Positions 1-12,886 are shown, numbered from the stretch's first letter. The stretch is 64,000 nt of DNA from Tetrahymena elliotti 4EA (GCA_000231825.2 JH720332.1:524547-588546), one strand, 5' to 3'. Translations and numbers: made by a program. Notes: generated from the sequence alone by a model not told the origin.

Positions 1-44
1 TAAATGCATAATTTTATTAATAAATTTAGATAACTCAAACACAG

Positions 45-1507
45 ATATTTAAAATGTCAAAAACAAATAAGAATCATAGAAATAAAGTAAAAAAGATTTA
101 TTTTTAATAAAATTTTTTTATCGCAACAGTAAAATATATAATTAAAAATATAGATAAATTTCTAAACAACTCTGACAACGATCTTGAGAGCAATTCTCTG
201 AAATCTTATTCATAAAAAACTTTGAAAACTGAATCAAATAGTCAAAGAAATACTTCTCAAAAGAAGGTTACATTCAATGATAACATTTTAAAAGGTAAAA
301 AATTAAGCTGATAAAACAAATACAACTAAACAATCAATAATCAATCAGCTATTTTATTAAAAAAAAACTAAAAAATTATTTTGTATTCTAAAAGAAACTT
401 TTAAGAAAATTGATCATCATCTTCATTAATTCCATGAATAAAATATCGTTTTTGAACCAAAATTTTTAAAATAAAGCTAAACATAAGGTAATTCATTAAT
501 TCATCAATATTTTATTTTTTAATTAATTAACCTATTTTAATCAAAATTAAAGGAAAATAAATTAGGAACACAAATCTAAGAATGTCCAAAACATGGGATT
601 AAGAATAAGGTAAACAAATAATTTGTCTCATTGAAATAATTTGGACTAATAATTTTCTTAAATAAATTTAGTCGAATAATATGAAGCACTTAGGTTGAAT
701 GTAATGATTCTTGACTATTAAGAATTAAGAAAAAATAAGATTATACTATAAATGATTTAAAATGATATTTCTGAACCAAATAGTAAAGATAAATATTTTT
801 TTAGTGACTTAGCTACAAAGGTATCTAATTCAGGTGAAATCAAACAAAGAATTATATTCTTGACTCATAAATTCTTTTATGTTATCAAAGACATGAATAA
901 CCTTAGTAATGTTTAGAAATTCTAATTCTCAGAAATCAGCAAAATAACAACTCATCCTCTTAATAAGAATATGTGCTCAATTGTAATATAAAAAACTTAT
1001 AGATTAAACTTGATAATTAGCCATTTTGAAGAATTTATTTTAATTCTGAAAAACATTTTCAAAGATCTTTTAATAGCTAATCTTCCTTTAGTACACACAA
1101 ATAATAAATAACTTAAAAGAAAATCTTTAAGCTAAGATGAAAAAAGCCTATTTGGATCTAAACCAGAATAATCTTTAAAGAATTGCTAAACTGGATTTTA
1201 GGTACAGATAACAAAATTAGATAGCAAAAATTAAAAAATTGATTCTGAAGTCAATGGCCTCTTGTAAATATATCATAATATTATTTGCATAGTTAGCCTA
1301 AAAAAATGTGAAGGCTTAAATAGACTTCTTTAAGTTCAAATTTAGCAAACGGATTTATCAAAAAAAATATTATATTTAAAATCTCTTTAAAATCACGAAA
1401 ATTTGTTTGCTATAAAGCTTCTAAATCAAACAGAGTTTTCTAATTTACAAGATAAAATACAAGCATTTTAAAATAGAAATAATAAAAAATAGGCTAAGCT
1501 TGATTGA
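45..1507 (+). CDS. TH1-like domain protein, paralogue A (5' end outside window)
   Basis: Partial gene read with TAA/TAG as Gln. Exons 45-86, 154-294, 395-487, 553-609 and 672-1507 join in phase (all junctions phase 1) and end at TGA 1505-1507. By comparison with paralogues B, D and G, earlier exons lie upstream of the window. Short exons encode a polar linker with two family motifs: KKVTFND near the end of exon 154-294 and KTWDQEQ at the end of exon 553-609. The last exon holds the TH1-like domain: YFFSDL, then TKVSNSGEIKQRIIFLT, then a segment ending in an EEFILI-type helix. The conserved C-terminal region follows, with KKCEGLNRLLQV. The resemblance to the myosin-I tail TH1 domain (basic, lipid and actin binding) is my reading of the pattern, not a search result. 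No motor domain is present. Function unknown. Confidence 0.75.
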
Positions 1508-2707
1508 CCTTTTTTAACTTCTAAGAATATCTTAATTATTTAACTTTTATTAATTATATACTTATCAAATATCTTTGTATCTGTTTTATATTTTTGTTAA
1601 TAAAATAATTTTTAAAAATTAAAAATATTTAAACATTTTTTCATATTTTTATCCTAAATTTAACCAAAAATTTATTAAGCTCATAAAAATATTTTGATAA
1701 GACGGTTAGTCTTTAATGCTCATTCATTTAAAGTGTATAATTCTTCCTATAGTAATAATCATAGAATAATTAGAATTATCATAGTTCCTGCAGCGCATAT
1801 AAGGTTAATAATACTAACCGTTATAATACATAACCTTAATTATAGATGAGTTTAGCAAAAAACATCAATAATTGGGTGTAAAAGTGTAAACATAATACTA
1901 TGATTTTATATTTAAATTCTAAATATTCTTTTCTTTTTATGGATGAATTATTCATAATCTAAGTTACAAAAAATTATTATTAAATTTAACAAAAGAACAA
2001 ACTAATTTATTTTGATGAATTTATTTGCATTTGGATTAATTTATTAAACAAGCTGACTAAATTTTCTTATATATTTTTTTAATTAAAAATAAATTTAGTA
2101 TTTTGATATAATAATTAATAGCTGCAAATGATTATTAATAATTTAACTAACTTTTATTTTGTCAATATTTTTTAAATATAAATAATATTTCTTTATCTCA
2201 GTAAAATTTTAAAACAGCCTTTCATATTACTTAAATAATATGAAGTTTATTGATTTAAATGTGGAGTTTCCATTAAACAATGATTATATTTATCATAGTT
2301 CTAAAATTTTAGCATAAAAAAGAAATTAGTGTAATTACGATTTTTAATTACAAAAAAGAAATTTAATTGTAAATGACCATGTCGATATTTACAAAATCTA
2401 CTCTAAGTTCTTAACTATAAGTAAGGATACCCACCCCTCCACAAAAATTTGGACACCTATCTTTTATTTTTTTTATTCATAATCTAAAACCTCACTTGAT
2501 TTAGGCCAAAAAGATATTTAAGAATATGGTATATATATTTTTTCAATATTTATTATTGATTTTATAAGTGATTTACTTTGAAGGGTAAACAAACTAGTTT
2601 GAATTTAGTCATCAAATCTTTGATTTCATATACTTTATAAAGCTGTTGGATATTTTTTAAAAATATAATCTATTAAGAATTAAAAGTATCATATAATTGA
2701 AAAATAA
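1508..2707. other. Intergenic spacer A-B
   Basis: About 1.2 kb of very AT-rich sequence between paralogues A and B. I see no coding frame. The one compositional feature is a short C-rich stretch at about 2429-2442, of the type that recurs in other spacers of this window. The 5' flank of gene B must contain its promoter, but no motif can be named. Confidence 0.6.
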
Positions 2708-4714
2708 ATGATTGACCAAAATCTCAAATAGAAAATTAACTTTTCAATTGAAAGCATATCACCAGAGCAAATAAAGTAAGTTTACATACAAAACATTTTT
2801 TGTCTAAAAAGTAATAAATAAGTAATATGCTAAAAAAAAGAAACTAATTAAACTCATTTAATGGCTTCTCACCTATAAACCGCTCTTCAAATAATTTTTT
2901 TTAAAACCAACATTTGACTATTAAAGATAAATGATGCAAAAGAGTAGATAAACACTTAGTATGTTACAAGGATAAGGTAAAAAATATTAGTTTTTAGCTG
3001 AAGTAATTTATCTTTTAATCAAAGTAGATAGTTCTCTTACTGATATAAAAAATGACGATGATGAGACAAAGGATACTGTAAATTCAATAAATACCTTGAT
3101 GACAAAAAACTTTTCTCCGTTTTATGAAAAAGATGAGAGATATATCAAATAAAAGTTCTCCTTTTAAAGCAATTATAATAACTAAAATCAAAGTAAATTT
3201 ATTGCTATTTTTTTTTTACTTATGCTAATGTTGATGAATTTTGATTAAAATAAAAAGACACTTCAAGTAATACCCTATAAATTAATTTGAGAACCAATAA
3301 AATTAATTCAATCAGATAAAATAATGATCACTCCTAAAAAAACGAACACAGTAATTTAATTTAAATGATTCAATCAAACTCAAAACTAATAAAAAAAAAG
3401 AGAGTAGTCTAAATTATTCTGGTATCGATAATTAATACAATTTGAAGAATTCATTTGTTTACAACGAACTATTGCCACAAGCAAATAGTCGTAAAAACTC
3501 TCCTTAAAAGAAGGTCACTTTCAATGATTAAATCTAAAAAGGTATTTTAATTTAGAATAAACTAATATTTTTCAAAAATTTTAATCTGAAAAAGGTACTA
3601 TTTAGAAAGATGATAGTAAGAAATTGGATAAGTAGATTTAGATTTATATAACAAAATGGGAAGAGAAAATCTAAAAATAGGGTAAATATTATAAGATTTT
3701 TTGTAATTTTATATTGAAATATAATAATTTTAATGAATAGAATTAATTTATGACTAAAATACTACTAAACAGTCTTAAAAGATAAAATTGAAACCATCTA
3801 AGACTTGGGAGTAAGAATCAGGTAAATTATTAAATCATTAACTTTAATTATTTATTTTTGTGCTTTAAAACTTAATTATTTTTATGGTAACATTAAGGGT
3901 ATTAGTAAGATTTATATGAATCATTTGAGACAAAAGAAATCACTGTTGATTATTGTTAGATTAAAAACGAAGAATTGATATAATAATTATTATAAAATGA
4001 AACCTCTAAAACAAATTATTAGTAGAAGTATTTTTTTAGTGAATTAGTAACAAAGGTGTCTTGTACAGCGGAGAAGGAAAAAAGGATATTATTTATAACT
4101 AATTAGTCATTTTTATATTGAAGTACATTAACTGTTTTAAAGGTGTTTAAAGATTTAATTTATCAGATATTAGCAAAATAATAATACATTCCTATAGTAT
4201 GAAAATATGCTCTATTATTGTCAAAGAGATGTATTAACTAAACATAAAAGTAAAGCATTTTGAAGAATTTATCTTGATTATTGAAAGTATATTCAAACAT
4301 GAATTGTAAACTGATTTATAAATAGTCTGCAAAGACAAAAAATAATTTAATTATTTTGCATTAAATGTTGAGGACATACAAGATTAGAGAGCTAGATAAC
4401 TCTCCTTGACTTACTAAACAGAATTTTACGTAGTGATTAAGAAAGTAGAAGGCGAATCTCAATAAACAAAATCTTAAAAATTAGGTCTAAAATAAATACT
4501 TAACTACAGTATTTCCTTAGCTAGTCTAGATAAATGTAAAGACTTGAATAAAATGCTATAAGTAGATCTAATACAAAGTGATTTCTCAAAATAATGTTTT
4601 GTATTTAAATCTTAAAATAATCCCAGCCAATTATTTGTCATAAAATTGCTTAATGAAATTTCTCTGAAAAATTACAAAAATTTACAGAAACTAAAAAAAA
4701 GATTAACAGTGTGA
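2708..4714 (+). pseudogene. TH1-like paralogue B with two frameshifts
   Basis: Full-length member of the family starting at ATG 2708 (protein begins MIDQNLKQKINF). Exons: 2708-2775, 2841-2976, 3025-3192, 3258-3350, 3401-3541, 3595-3681, 3741-3821, 3898-4714. All intron phases match paralogues D and G, but two exons are each 1 nt short of keeping frame. In exon 2 the shift maps to the run of eight T at about 2894-2902. In the last exon it maps to about 4115-4120, where TGA 4119-4121 interrupts the segment before the expected LKYINCFKGVQ-like stretch. Downstream of each shift the coding match to the family resumes and ends at TGA 4712-4714. The motifs KKVTFND, KTWEQES, YFFSELVTKVS and the C-terminal region (DKCKDLNKMLQV) are all still readable. 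It is either a young pseudogene or two sequencing errors, the first being at a homopolymer. Confidence 0.7.
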
Positions 4715-6443
4715 TTAATAATATCAAATATCACAAAGCAGATTTCTATTTTAAATGAAATATGTTCAATGTTTATTAAAAAATCTGTATTTTATAACTA
4801 ACTATATTTTTTATAGATTACTCTATTTTAACTCTCTTATTTTATTTAAAAAAAAGATTTTCTGTTGAAAAATAAAGAAATTAGCTAAAAAATATCTCAT
4901 TAAATCATTTTTTCATCAAAGAAAATGGCAATTTTCACAAAATTATAATCAATTCATATTGAAATTCTGTTATCTATCTAAATTCTTTCTCATTTTTTTT
5001 AGATTTCTTCTTAGAAGTTTTTAATTCTTTCATTTACTTCAAAAAAATTCAGATAATAAATTTAGAATAGCTTTTTTATTCAAAATTAGTTTGTTTGTAT
5101 GAAAAACTTGATGATTCTTACTATCTAATAAAAGAAATATACGATTCGATATTGTAGATGACAAAGAAGATAAAGTAACTTCAATAGAGAGTTCATACAT
5201 AAATTACGATTTACTGATTTTTTCAAGACAATTCTTTGAAGAATTATCTAAATTTAATTTTAATTTTTATTAAATGATACTTTTAATATTATTTTTATAA
5301 AAATGTATGCCTAAGAAATTTTAGCAAATAAAAAATTTAGATATTTTAGCATTTTGTTTTAGTGTTTTAAGAATAATTAAAGTTAAAAAAAATCAAAAAG
5401 CTATAATCAAATGTCATTTTTGTTAATAATTAATTATAAACTGCTCCAGTAAAAAAATAGTAAAGAATAAGTGATTAATAATACAATTGATCTAATTTAT
5501 AAACTTAAATAGGCCTAGAAAAAAATTAATTACATTATAACTTTTTTCAACCATTCTTAGCCTTTATTTATGCAAATTTTACAAATAGACAAATCATTCA
5601 TGCATTATCTACTTTTTTTGTTATTCTTTAAATCTTATTGATTAAATGATTTCCCTCAAAAGAAAAAATTGTTGATTTGATTATGGCTAAAAAAAATGTA
5701 AAGTTCAATAATATTTAAAAAAACTACAAGTCTTCAAAAAGAGCCAAAAGGAATTATTTAAAAATGTTTTCTTGTTTAAATTCACTTTTCTTATTTGTCT
5801 AAATTAAAGAAGAAATAAGTATTTTAAGTAAAAGAAAAATGCTGTATTCTCATTAGAATAAAAAATTTAACAAGTAAGTTAATCAAACACAATATATTAC
5901 TCAATAATTAAGTTTGTCTTCATTTCAAATACTTTATTTTTAAAATGATAATCTTTAAAAATCACAGTGAATGCAATTATTATCAAAATTTTTACTGAAT
6001 TACTATAAATCCTCATTAATTAAGGCCCCCTTCTTCACTTTTCCCCTTGACTCAATAACCCTGAATCCTTAATTAAAAGTTTTCTCGACTTTACTCAAAA
6101 ATTATCCTTAATTAATGAGGATTATGCTATCGCAAGAAAATTTAATTTTTTCTTATCTTTTGTATTTAAATAAATGATTGCAACCATTTTTTATATTTTA
6201 ATTTTCATTATTTGAGAGAGGAGTTAGTTGATACAATATAAATAGCTAAAAATAAATATATTTTATCATTTAAAATAATAAATTAATTTTGTTATGTTAC
6301 AAAAAGCATTAATTTAATTTTTCAAATATATAATATATTTCTTCTTAACATAATTATATCTAGTTAAATTGAATCATTCATTCTCACTGCTTTTAGTTTT
6401 TAATGCGATTATGATTGAACTTCTAATAAATATACTGGAATGA
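4715..6443. other. Intergenic spacer downstream of B
   Basis: AT-rich spacer without a gene I can support. It contains an 18-bp perfect inverted repeat (listed separately). A short frame at about 5157-5260 faintly recalls the acidic third exon of the TH1-like family but is too weak to call. Confidence 0.5.
6008..6123. repeat. 116-bp element with perfect 18-bp inverted repeats
   Basis: The left arm AATCCTCATTAATTAAGG (6008-6025) and the right arm CCTTAATTAATGAGGATT (6106-6123) are exact reverse complements. The interior is unusually C-rich on this strand for the neighbourhood (CCCCC at 6026-6030, CCCC at 6043-6046) and has a partial third copy of the arm core at about 6065-6075. It could be a miniature inverted-repeat transposable element (MITE), or a cruciform or hairpin-forming site. 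I see no clear target-site duplication. Confidence 0.6.
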
Positions 6444-7103
6444 TATAATTAAAAAATTGACCCTATTCTAAGATAGTTAAAAAAAAACAAAATACTCTTC
6501 ATTGCCTCCAATGTTGATATTCAAAATTTCAAGGAACTGATAAAATCCAGAAGAATATTTTTATAATTTAATTAATATCAGAGAAAACTTAAAAGGATAG
6601 ATAGATAGATATTGTAGGAATTAAAATTATCAAAAGCGAATAAATATATGTTGTAACAAAAATTCAAAAGATTTTTATTTTTAAATAATCTATACATTTT
6701 TGACCAAAAAATTATTGATGTTTTTGATGCAAGTAATATGAATAATTTTCATCTCATAATTAATTTAATTTTTATAAAAAGAATTGTAAATCCTATCACC
6801 TAGAAATATCATAAGAATCTAAGAATGGTATCTCACAAATTAACGAATTTGAATTAAATATTATTTTTTACTAACTTATTAGATTATCTTCTTTTTTAAA
6901 AAAACAGTTTCCATTATTTTAATAAAAATTAATTTAACTGCTTTATACTAATTATAGTAATAAAAATTTCATAATAATAATTATTTTTGTTTATAATTTA
7001 ATAAAAAGTTAACTTCAATCACTCACTAGTCAATTATTTATTGTTTATAACCGATAATAATTTATAAAGAGTGTTTACATTTTTTCAATTTTAATTAATG
7101 TGA
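6444..7103 (+). CDS. Unassigned ciliate-code open frame (hypothetical)
   Basis: An uninterrupted 219-codon frame in the ciliate code lies between TGA 6441-6443 and TGA 7101-7103. The first 110 or so codons have a mixed charged and hydrophobic composition like real proteins here (for example FKELIKSRRIFLQF and KFKRFLFLNNLYIF). The later part is lower in complexity. No ATG lies near the 5' end and no convincing acceptor precedes it, so it may be an exon of an unresolved gene, a relic, or chance. KFKRFLFLNN loosely recalls the KKRIIFLTNN core of the TH1-like family, but I would not assign it. Confidence 0.25.
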
Positions 7104-7522
7104 ATTACAATTGATTAGTTGATTAAATCATATATAATAAAATTTCTTTAAACAAACTACTCTACCATATTTACAAAATACTTTAGGATATTTAATAAAA
7201 AAGTAAAATTTTAAATCTATTTTAAATTAAAATATTAATCTACTCAAAAAATGAATCGCCTTTCTATTCATTTTGCATAAAAAGCAGTCACTTTACTTTG
7301 TCTTTAATTTGCTATCATAATTGATACAATTCAATTGAGGCACTTGAATTTTTAAAGAACATTCAGAAAACTTTTTTTTAAAAACAAAAATAGTTATTTC
7401 TACTACTTTCAGTGTCTAATTTTTACCTTTATCTATAAATCTTCTCAAATTTTAAACTGATCCTTAGAAACAAAGAGTCAATATAATTTATTATTTCAAA
7501 TCAAAGCTGATTAAAGCAAAAA

Positions 7523-9355
7523 ATGAGTGAATTATAAAGCTTAAAAACCGCCTCTCAAAATAATAATCCACTTTTCTATCATTATAAGGTTCATGAAGGG
7601 GATTCAAAAATTCTACCAAGAAATTCTAATGAGTAAAAGCTTAAAACCATTTTTAATCACATTGTAATCATAAATTTTATTTTAAAAAAGCATTAAAAAT
7701 ACAAGTTTCTTAGACAAAAACTTAGTCGATTTTAGTAAAAATATAGATGAGCACGATAATGAAATTACTGTTAATTCAATAAAGAGTCTTGCTTTCAAAA
7801 ATTTCAATCAGTGTGTCTAATAATTAGATAGTAATACCTAATAAGAATCCATTTCTAATGAGCTTGCTTTTCCATAAAATAATAGTAATTATTATCTATA
7901 TTTTGTGGCTATTAATTTACCTTTATTAAAGTTAAATAAAAAGAAAATTAAAAAGAATAAAACCTGATATTGCAATTACCTTTCGATGATTCAAGTAAAT
8001 AGTAATAAATTTTAGGTCTACATCTTAAAAATAAAGAAGACTAAAATGATGTTAATAATTATGATGAGATAAGCTAAACTTATTCAACAAATTCGAAATC
8101 TATTTTTAGTGAGAATAGTAGTGTGAAAAGCTCTCCTAATAAAAGAGTTACCTTTTCAGAATTTATCTAAGAAGGTTTTTATATTATTTTTTTTTATTTT
8201 ATTTCTTACTTTCATTTTTACTTACAAAAATTAAATTACTTATTTCTATGTAATTTTATAGGAAAATCCAATAAAAATAATGAAACCAGTTCATAAGGGC
8301 GATTTTTTTTCTAGTCTCAGATAAAGCAAATGTTAAAATCTGGTAATTAATTTCTTCATATTTCATTTTTTATAATGTGAATATGTTTAAAAATTAGATT
8401 CTAAGTTTAAATTTGCATAATAAGCAAGCTGTAAAGGAAGTAAATCGATATTGAAAAGGTCGCAGACTTTTGAATAAAAGAATTGTAAAAATAAAATTTT
8501 GATTCAGTGAATTTTATAACATATTTTTCATTATAATTAGAATAAAGCGAATTTTAAGATGACTCTCACAAAAGCTAATATGACATGGATTTTTATGGGA
8601 TTAAAGATGAAGAAATCGTTTAATATTTAATTGAAGGTGATTATTCAGATGATTCTAATGATTTTGGAAAATATTTTTTTAGTGAGGAGGTAATAAAAAT
8701 TTCAACTTCTGGTGAGAAAAAGAGAAGAATAATTTTCATAATGCATGACTATTTTTATGTATTGCAAGATCTTTATAGCAAGCAACATATTCAAAGATTT
8801 AAAATTTCAGAAATAGATAAAATAATAATTGTTTCTACTTAAAATAACATATGCTCTCTTATTTTGAGAAATGTATTTTAATTAAATTTACAGATTGATC
8901 ATTTTTATGAATTCATCTAATTCATTCAAAACATTTTTAAACACCTCTTAAAAGCTTATATCCCTATTGTGTAAAATAAAAATTATTTAAACAAACAATA
9001 ATTAACAATGAAAACACTATATAATAATAAACTTCAAAGCTAGTAATCTTAGAGCAGCCAGAAAAAAGAATTTCAAGTTAAAATTATTAAAATAACGAAT
9101 AATAATAAAAAAGAAGAACTATAAATTGAAGGAATGCTTTACTTCTTTTCAGACTAACTTTGTGTGACTGAATTAACGAGTTATGAATAGATTAGACTCA
9201 CCTAAGTAGATTTAATCAATTATGACTAATAATAAAAAATCTTTCTTTTTAAATCTCAAAAAAATTCAGAGCAATAATACTAAATAAAACTAAAAGATGA
9301 CTAACAATAAGCTATCTTTATTAATAACATAAAACATTTTTAGAGTAAAAAATGA
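7523..9355 (+). CDS. TH1-like domain protein, paralogue C
   Basis: Intact gene of about 509 residues. Exons: 7523-7632, 7691-7884, 7932-8174, 8262-8342, 8398-8484, 8541-9355. All phases are consistent and the stop is TGA 9353-9355. The start ATG 7523 gives MSELQSLKTASQNN; the first exon is longer than and unlike that of B, D and G. Family motifs are KRVTFSEFIQE at the end of exon 3 and a diverged QTFEQ at the end of exon 5. The last exon has DFYGIKDEEIVQYL, YFFSEEVIKISTSGEKKRR, and a helix ending in FIQNIFKHLL. The C-terminal region is more diverged than in A, D and G. By analogy with myosin TH1 domains a role at membranes or cortical actin is possible, but this is inference. Confidence 0.75.
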
Positions 9356-11479
9356 TAAAATAGTTAATTATCATCTTGAATATTTGTATTGCTATTTATT
9401 TCCTATTTTATCTAAAAATTGATGATCTTCAAACCATAAAACCATAAAAATTTATTTCTCTATCAATAATTGTTCAAAAAAAACAAAAATTTTAGGAAGG
9501 CATTAATATATATAATAAAATTATTCTTTAACATTTTAATTAGAACAAGATTTATTGAATATTTTATTTCTAAATGACCATTTATCTAAAATAGAAAAAT
9601 GTAAACAGAAATATTACTGTAGCTGAAAATAAACAAATTAATTTTGAGATAATTAAAAGAATAGTTTGTTTATTGTTTAAATAATATGTAATTTTTTGAT
9701 AAAATTAATAAATTATTACAAGAAATGGACTAGTTTATTCTTTAAAAAGAGATTGATTATAACTTATTGTTTTTGCTAAAAAATTACATCATTAACTGCT
9801 TTGAACTATTATTCATTATAAAATAAAAAAATAAAAAATATAAAATAATTTAATTTAAAATCTTTCACAGTCTTCTATTCAAATCAACATCTTACAAAAC
9901 TTATTTTTCATTTTAACGTTGATTTTTTTATATTTGTTCTTTACTTGACTTGCTTCAATTATGATCAGGTACCTATTTTTACTAATAATTGTTACTAATT
10001 TAATGTATTAATTAACCAGGACATGTATATTTCGTTGTTGAATTGAGCTGGTTTAATTTTAGATTATAAATAAATAAATTATAAATAGTCTAAAATGTGT
10101 CCAGCATTTTTAATCAATATGAGTTGAATTAAAAAGTTATATTAATTTCTTTTTAATTTAACTTATTAAAGTTATTTTGTAAAATATAACTTTTATAGGA
10201 ATAATATTAAGAATTTTCTTTTGTATTTGTTTATAAATTCTTATATACTAGATGTAGTTGAATATTTTACTATTTTAAAATGGAGGATTCTAATTTTATA
10301 AATTTTTTACTAAGCTAAAAATTAACTTTTAAAATTTTTTCACTTTTCATTTAAAAATGAATGAGTCCCTGCTGTGATCCCCCCTCCCCCCAAATAAGAA
10401 AAGTAAATATATTAATATCAATTTGAGATTTGAAAATATTATAAATTTTTTCTATTATCCAAGCTTGCAATAATGATCATTTCTTTTTAGTATTGCTTTA
10501 TTGAAAGAAAATAATATTAGAGGTAATATTTTTTTGCAAAAATAAATTAATAAAGTAAAAATAAAGAAGAATTAAATATTGAATGTATATAAATTATGAG
10601 ACACATTTCATAAAAGCAAATAAGCAGATTGTTTTTTTATTTACTAAAAAAGGATAGTATTTAAAATTTCATAACAAAGATTTTAACAGAATAAAAGCAT
10701 GAATCATTTTTTAAAGTTAATGGCATTTCTAAAAATAATTCAATAAGTGAAATGAAGATTTAAAAATACATCACATACTTTGAAGATAAATAGCTTAAAA
10801 TATAATTTGATCTAATGAAGATTTCTATTGTTGAATGTATTGAATATTTTTGTAGTAGTTACATTCCTAACTATCTTCATTTTAAATATTTGATGTGTTT
10901 TTATTTCAAAATTAATAAAATATAGCCAGCTAGCTAATAATCAAAATACAATTTAGATTTTAATAGAAAAACAATCTTATTAATTTTGATCAGTCATAGT
11001 AATTATTTAAATTAATTAGAAACATCCTGAATTAGATTGCATTTTTTATTATTTAATTCCTAATAATTTCTAATCAAACAATAAATTATTTGATTTTATT
11101 GAGATGCTAACTTAAATTTTTTCACCATCAATAAATACTATTATTTCATTTAAAATACATCATAAAAAACATTTTCCATCATAAAAAAAATAAGACTGTC
11201 ATTAGAAAAATAATCTATTACTTTTATAAAGGGTAAAGCCTCTTCAAAAATTTGGTAGAGAAGGTAATATTTAAAAATTTAAATCTTTTACTGAGTAAAT
11301 TTTAATTGAAATAATTGACCAAATTTAACCATTTATTTTTAAATTATTATTAATTAAGATTATGTATTTTAAAATCCTAAAAGCAAGAATAATTAAATAT
11401 TTTAGAAAGTTTCTAAAATTTTATGTTGATTAAAATATATTATTTTATCTTTTAACTGAACCTTTAATTTGATAAATTC

Positions 11480-11675
11480 ATTTATTTGAAATCTCATTAT
11501 TTTTTGTAATGTTTTTTAATCAAAAAGTAATGAATTATTTTTTATTTACTATTTGGAATTCTAATTTTTGTAAAAATATTGAATAAATAAATACATAGAA
11601 ATCTGAATAAATTAATACAAATAAATCATCTATTCTTTAATGACTAATATCTTCTAAATAAAAAATAGCAATTAT
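11480..11675. repeat. Direct repeat, copy 1 (about 190 bp)
   Basis: This segment is repeated in the same orientation at 11859-12047. Shared blocks include TCTCATTATTTTTTGTAATG near the start and CATCTATTCTTTAATGACTA near the end, with scattered substitutions and small indels. The two copies flank the C/G inverted-repeat element at 11690-11779. Confidence 0.75.
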
Positions 11676-11689
11676 ATCAGTCTTTACAG

Positions 11690-11779
11690 TGATCTAATCC
11701 CCCTCCCCCCTTTATTTTTTTGATGAGGATAAACTAATTCAATAAATTCCACTAAAAAGGGGAGGGAGGATACAGATCA
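11690..11779. repeat. C/G-rich inverted-repeat element (about 90 bp)
   Basis: The left arm starts TGATCTAATCCCCCTCCCCC (11690-11709). The right arm (about 11754-11779) is, read in reverse, TGATCTGTATCCTCCCTCCC. The arms are imperfect inverted repeats of about 25 bp. A related solitary start, TGTGATCCCCCCTCCCCCC, occurs at about 10373-10391. G+C tracts of this kind are striking in such an AT-rich background. Confidence 0.55.
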
Positions 11780-11858
11780 ATACAAAACCCTATATTTTTA
11801 ACATCTATTTTATTAGTTAAGTAAAAATGATTTTAGATATTGTATTAGTGATACGTTC

Positions 11859-12047
11859 ATTTATTTAAAATCTCATTATTTTTTGTAATGTTTTTTAATT
11901 AAAAGAAATGAATTGTTTTTCTTTACTATTCAGAATTCTAATTTTAGTAAAAATATAGAAAAAATAAATATAATAAATCTGAATAAATACATTTAAATCA
12001 TCTATTCTTTAATGACTAATATCTTCTAAATAAAATATAACAATTGT
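11859..12047. repeat. Direct repeat, copy 2 (about 190 bp)
   Basis: Second copy of the segment at 11480-11675, same orientation, separated by about 180 bp that include the C/G inverted-repeat element. Confidence 0.75.
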
Positions 12048-12628
12048 GTTTTTAATGTCTATTTTATTAAATAGGTAAAAATCATTTTATTGTTTGAATT
12101 TAAAAAGATTAGTTAACAAACAAAGAAAAATTTGTTTGTTTTTAAATGATTGATTAATGAAAGATCTCAATTTAAGTAAGTAATTTATTTTTGAGAAAAT
12201 CAAATAATTATCATTTTATTCTCAGTGCAACAATTTCATTTCTCAATTGCTTTTTTTGAAAAAAGCTTTTATTAGTTTAAAACCAATCTATATCATTAGG
12301 GTGATGTGATTATTCTTAGCTCATAAATTAATTAGATAGTGTGTTTATTGTATTTTACAGTGTCCAATTTTTAGGGATGTTATTTTATTTATCTAATTAA
12401 ATTAACAATTTAAGATTGTCTTCTAAATTGCAAAAATTAAATTATGGTGATTTTTTGTATATCGAATTTGTTTAAAAACTGTTTTAAATGATTCAAGAAT
12501 TCTAACAAACTATGTAGAAATGGACATTGCTTAGGATATTTTAAATTTAGAAAGTACTTTTAAAGTTGTTACATTTTCCTCATCTTTTAAGTCAACAATT
12601 ATAAGTTTTAAAATAAAAAAATTGATGA

Positions 12629-12886
12629 TTATTAAACCACTACTATTCTTTGCTTACATAAGAAGATAGATTTTTATAATAACAAAATAAATATATCAAT
12701 AAAGAAAATACAAATAGAGTAGGGTATTATCTAGGCATCATTATATATGCTCCTAATGCAGGAAAATCTATAAATATACTTGACACTGATTAAATCAAAA
12801 AGTAGCCCAATATATATTATTAGTATTTTGTAAAAGGGACATAAAAAATAATATGGATTAAAATAAATTTTTCAGAAATAATATGA
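12629..12886 (+). other. Short ciliate-code open frame, possibly a gene remnant
   Basis: An 85-codon frame lies between TGA 12626-12628 and TGA 12884-12886. The middle part reads like protein (VGYYLGIIIYAPNAGKSIN, then ILDTDQIKKQPN). There is no ATG at the start. It is not recognised as any family. It could be an isolated exon, a decayed gene or chance. Confidence 0.2.

Noticed and set aside
5157..5260. Possible relic of the acidic third exon of the TH1-like family
   Set aside because: Only a short stretch with acidic and Ser/Ile residues matches, no neighbouring family exon is found, and the frame continues into low-complexity sequence.
6598..6612. ATAG microsatellite
   Set aside because: A few short tandem tetranucleotides, as occur by chance in AT-rich spacers, with no further significance.
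10373..11770. C and G tracts as telomere repeats or a chromosome-end site
   Set aside because: The sequence is not CCCCAA/TTGGGG in tandem, and no breakage-type motif was seen. Coding continues on both sides.
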